Of a stretch of 64,000 nt of DNA, positions 62,264-64,000 are shown piece after piece; position 1 is the stretch's first letter, and every line of letters begins with the position of its first letter. The stretch comes from Williamsia sp. 1135 (GTDB taxonomy: Bacteria; Actinomycetota; Actinomycetes; Mycobacteriales; Mycobacteriaceae). Both the position numbers and the translations under genes were made by a program. The DNA is taken from contig NZ_MJEI01000089.1 of the NCBI RefSeq assembly GCF_002095395.1, positions 1 through 64,000 of the forward strand, read 5' to 3'. The notes beneath the pieces are model-generated. The model saw only the letters and a list, made by a program, of their open reading frames with translations. It was not told the DNA's origin and did not search any database.

Positions 62264-63535
62264 TTACGGGGTGAGGAATGCGGCGAGGGCTGCTGCGTAC
62301 ATGCCGACGTCATGGCTTCCCATAAGCTCGCGAGCACTGTGCATCGCGAGTTGTGGGGCCCCGACATCGACCGTGCTCAGTCCGGTGCGGGTCGCGGTGA
62401 TGGGTCCGATGGTGGAACCACACGGCAGATCCGCCCGATGGACGTAGCGCTGCAACGGAACTCCGGCTTTGTCAGCGGCGTCCGCGAACAACGCCTCCCC
62501 CACGGCGTCACTGGCGTAACGCAGATTCTGGTTCACCTTGAGCACCGGGCCACCGTTGATCGCGATCTGGTGCGCGGGTTCGTGCCGCTCTGGGTAGTTC
62601 GGATGCGTCGCGTGGGCCATGTCTCCCGACGCACACGCACTCATGGACATCGACCGGAAGTAGTCTTCGCGACTTCCACCCGCTGCCAACACGATTCGTT
62701 CGAGCACCGTAGCGAGTAGATCTGAGGCGGCGCCGCGATCCGAACCGCTGCCCACCTCTTCGTGGTCGAACAGCGCCAGTACGGGGATCGCCGGTCCGAG
62801 TCCTGCCTCGACCGCGTCGAGGAGCGCCCGGGTGCCCGCGTAGCACGTACCCTGGTTGTCGAGTCGTGGCGCGCTGATCAGGTCACCTTCGACTCCGACG
62901 ACGCGACTCGGCGCCAGGTCGTGGGTCATCAGTTCCCAGCCGAGCACCTGGTCCACCGAGACATCTGCCTGCGCAGCAATCCATTCCAGGAACTTCGGGC
63001 CCTTGTCACCGACACCCCAGATGGCGTTGACATGCCGCTGCGGATCGAGTGAGACCCCACCGCGATCTTCGGACAGATGGATCGCGAGCTGGGGCACCCG
63101 CAGAACCGGCTCGTCGATGCGAATCAGCTCCTGACGCAGTCCATCCGGCTCGCGGATGGCGATCCGTCCGGAGATGCCCAGGTCGCGGTCGAGCCATGAA
63201 TTGAGCCACGCGCCGCCGTACTTCTCGAGCCCGACCATCGACAGTCCCGCCGAGCGCAGTTCAGGATGCTGCTTGACCCGCAGATTGGGGCTGTCGGTGT
63301 GACCGCCGATGATGCGGAAACTCCGGCCGTGCCCGCTGCTGTCCCAGGCGACGATGGACCCGCCGCGGATCACATAGTGCCGGCCCGGGGTCGACGGCCA
63401 CTGGTGGCCTTCACTCAGCTCACGAAAACCCGCCGCCTCCAAAAGCTTCGCGACGCTCTCGCACACATGGAAAGGCGACGGCGACGCGTCGACGAAGGAG
63501 CAGAGCCCGGCTGCGGTGGCCGTGGTGGTCAACAT
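62264..63535 (-). CDS. M18 family aspartyl aminopeptidase-type metallopeptidase
   Basis: 423 residues. Metal-binding motifs of family M18 are visible: [15 protein letters not shown] near 77-91, [14 protein letters not shown] near 258-271, and [17 protein letters not shown] near 308-324. The protein removes N-terminal residues from peptides in the cytosol. It starts 7 bp past the purQ stop, so it is cotranscribed with purQ, as the corresponding pepC region of M. tuberculosis suggests. Symbols in use vary (pepC, apeB), so none is given. Confidence 0.93.
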   Translation of the reverse strand: MLTTTATAAGLCSFVDASPSPFHVCESVAKLLEAAGFRELSEGHQWPSTPGRHYVIRGGSIVAWDSSGHGRSFRIIGGHTDSPNLRVKQHPELRSAGLSMVGLEKYGGAWLNSWLDRDLGISGRIAIREPDGLRQELIRIDEPVLRVPQLAIHLSEDRGGVSLDPQRHVNAIWGVGDKGPKFLEWIAAQADVSVDQVLGWELMTHDLAPSRVVGVEGDLISAPRLDNQGTCYAGTRALLDAVEAGLGPAIPVLALFDHEEVGSGSDRGAASDLLATVLERIVLAAGGSREDYFRSMSMSACASGDMAHATHPNYPERHEPAHQIAINGGPVLKVNQNLRYASDAVGEALFADAADKAGVPLQRYVHRADLPCGSTIGPITATRTGLSTVDVGAPQLAMHSARELMGSHDVGMYAAALAAFLTP

Positions 63536-63542
63536 GAAGTAC

Positions 63543-64000
63543 TCAGGCCGAGGCCAGTACCGCGTCGAGCGCCGAGTAGAACAGGCCGAGTCCGTCGTCG
63601 CTCGGGCCGGTCAATGCTTCGGTCGCGTGTTCGGGATGCGGCATCAGGCCGACGACTTTGCCGTTGGCGCTGGAGATTCCGGCGATCGAACGCATCGATC
63701 CGTTCGGGTTGTCGCCCGCGTAGCGGAACACCACCCGACCTTCACCCTCGAGCTCGTCGAGAACGTCTTCAGAGGCGACGAACCGACCTTCGCCTGACTT
63801 CAGGGGGATGAGAATCTCGGCACCGGGCTCGAAGCGACTGCTCCACGCCGAGGTGGTCGAGTCGACCCGCAGCCACTGATCACGGCACAGGAAGTGCAGA
63901 CCCTCGTTCCGGGTGAGCGCACCGGGGAGCAAACCTGCCTCGCAGAGCACCTGAAAGCCGTTGCAGATACCGAGGATCGGCATCCCCTTCCCCGCGGCTT
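63543..64000 (-). CDS. purQ: Phosphoribosylformylglycinamidine synthase subunit PurQ, C-terminal part
   Basis: The gene runs off the right edge; 152 codons are present. The class I glutamine amidotransferase nucleophile Cys lies in [19 protein letters not shown], and the His-x-Glu pair is in [12 protein letters not shown] near the C-terminus, so the catalytic triad is complete in this part. PurQ supplies ammonia to PurL. Only about 70 N-terminal residues are missing. Confidence 0.95.
   Translation of the reverse strand, partial: AAGKGMPILGICNGFQVLCEAGLLPGALTRNEGLHFLCRDQWLRVDSTTSAWSSRFEPGAEILIPLKSGEGRFVASEDVLDELEGEGRVVFRYAGDNPNGSMRSIAGISSANGKVVGLMPHPEHATEALTGPSDDGLGLFYSALDAVLASA

Overview
The window is high-GC actinobacterial DNA from a mycolic-acid-producing relative of Mycobacterium and Rhodococcus. 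Gordonia is my best guess for the genus, but that is an inference from gene content and codon use. Its core is a steroid (cholesterol) catabolic locus whose genes match, family by family, the KstR regulon of Mycobacterium tuberculosis. The repressor gene kstR is itself present at 49475-50128. I read seven sites that fit the KstR operator pattern TnnAACnnGTTnnA exactly, two sites with one mismatch, and one KstR2-type site (AnCAAGnnCTTGnT).

Layout, left to right. 1-2.2 kb: the N-terminal part of a DUF222/HNH (13E12-type) gene behind a LexA-like box, a PhyH-type dioxygenase and an NTF2-like protein. 2.2-4.5 kb: a sugar-epimerase-type SDR and a dihydrodipicolinate-reductase-like enzyme, with KstR boxes. 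4.6-8.8 kb: MFS/MarR pair and purL. 8.9-14.3 kb: an orphan EccA-type AAA+ ATPase and the sulfate-activation operon cysD-cysNC-cysQ. 14.3-19.7 kb: an IclR regulator and a KstR2-box operon of one enoyl-CoA hydratase and three acyl-CoA dehydrogenases. 19.8-22 kb: TetR plus an MFS gene whose 5' third is out of frame. 22-29.9 kb: sulfotransferase, SDR, DUF1214-like protein, hsaB, hsaC and hsaA (all minus), then kshA and a small Cys-rich protein (plus). 30-32.7 kb: three tandem paralogous membrane proteins. 32.8-38.4 kb: hsaF, hsaG, hsaE (minus) and kstD plus a MaoC protein (plus). 38.8-40.5 kb: a DHA2 transporter. 40.5-49.3 kb: fadD19, ltp2, chsH1, chsH2, fadE29, fadE28 and fadE34. 49.5-52.8 kb: kstR and clpC1. 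53-62.2 kb: mostly non-steroid genes (TetR/hydrolase, AraC/NmrA/DUF1772, two secreted-type lipases, a beta-propeller protein, an ECF sigma factor and a triple-VOC protein). 62.2-64 kb: M18 aminopeptidase and the C-terminal part of purQ.

How the genes work together. KstD and KshA open steroid ring B, HsaA/HsaB hydroxylate the resulting phenol, HsaC cleaves the catechol, and HsaE/HsaG/HsaF break down the C5 fragment. FadD19, FadE34, FadE28/29, ChsH1/H2 and Ltp2 shorten the side chain. HsaD, KshB, Cyp125, FadA5 and Mce4 are not in the window. CysDNC makes PAPS, the donor for the sulfotransferase at 22 kb, and CysQ removes PAP.

Convergent gene ends are usually separated by long, often perfect inverted repeats, including a loop-less 66-bp palindrome between kstR and clpC1. 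I saw no tRNA, rRNA, CRISPR array, transposase or integrase.
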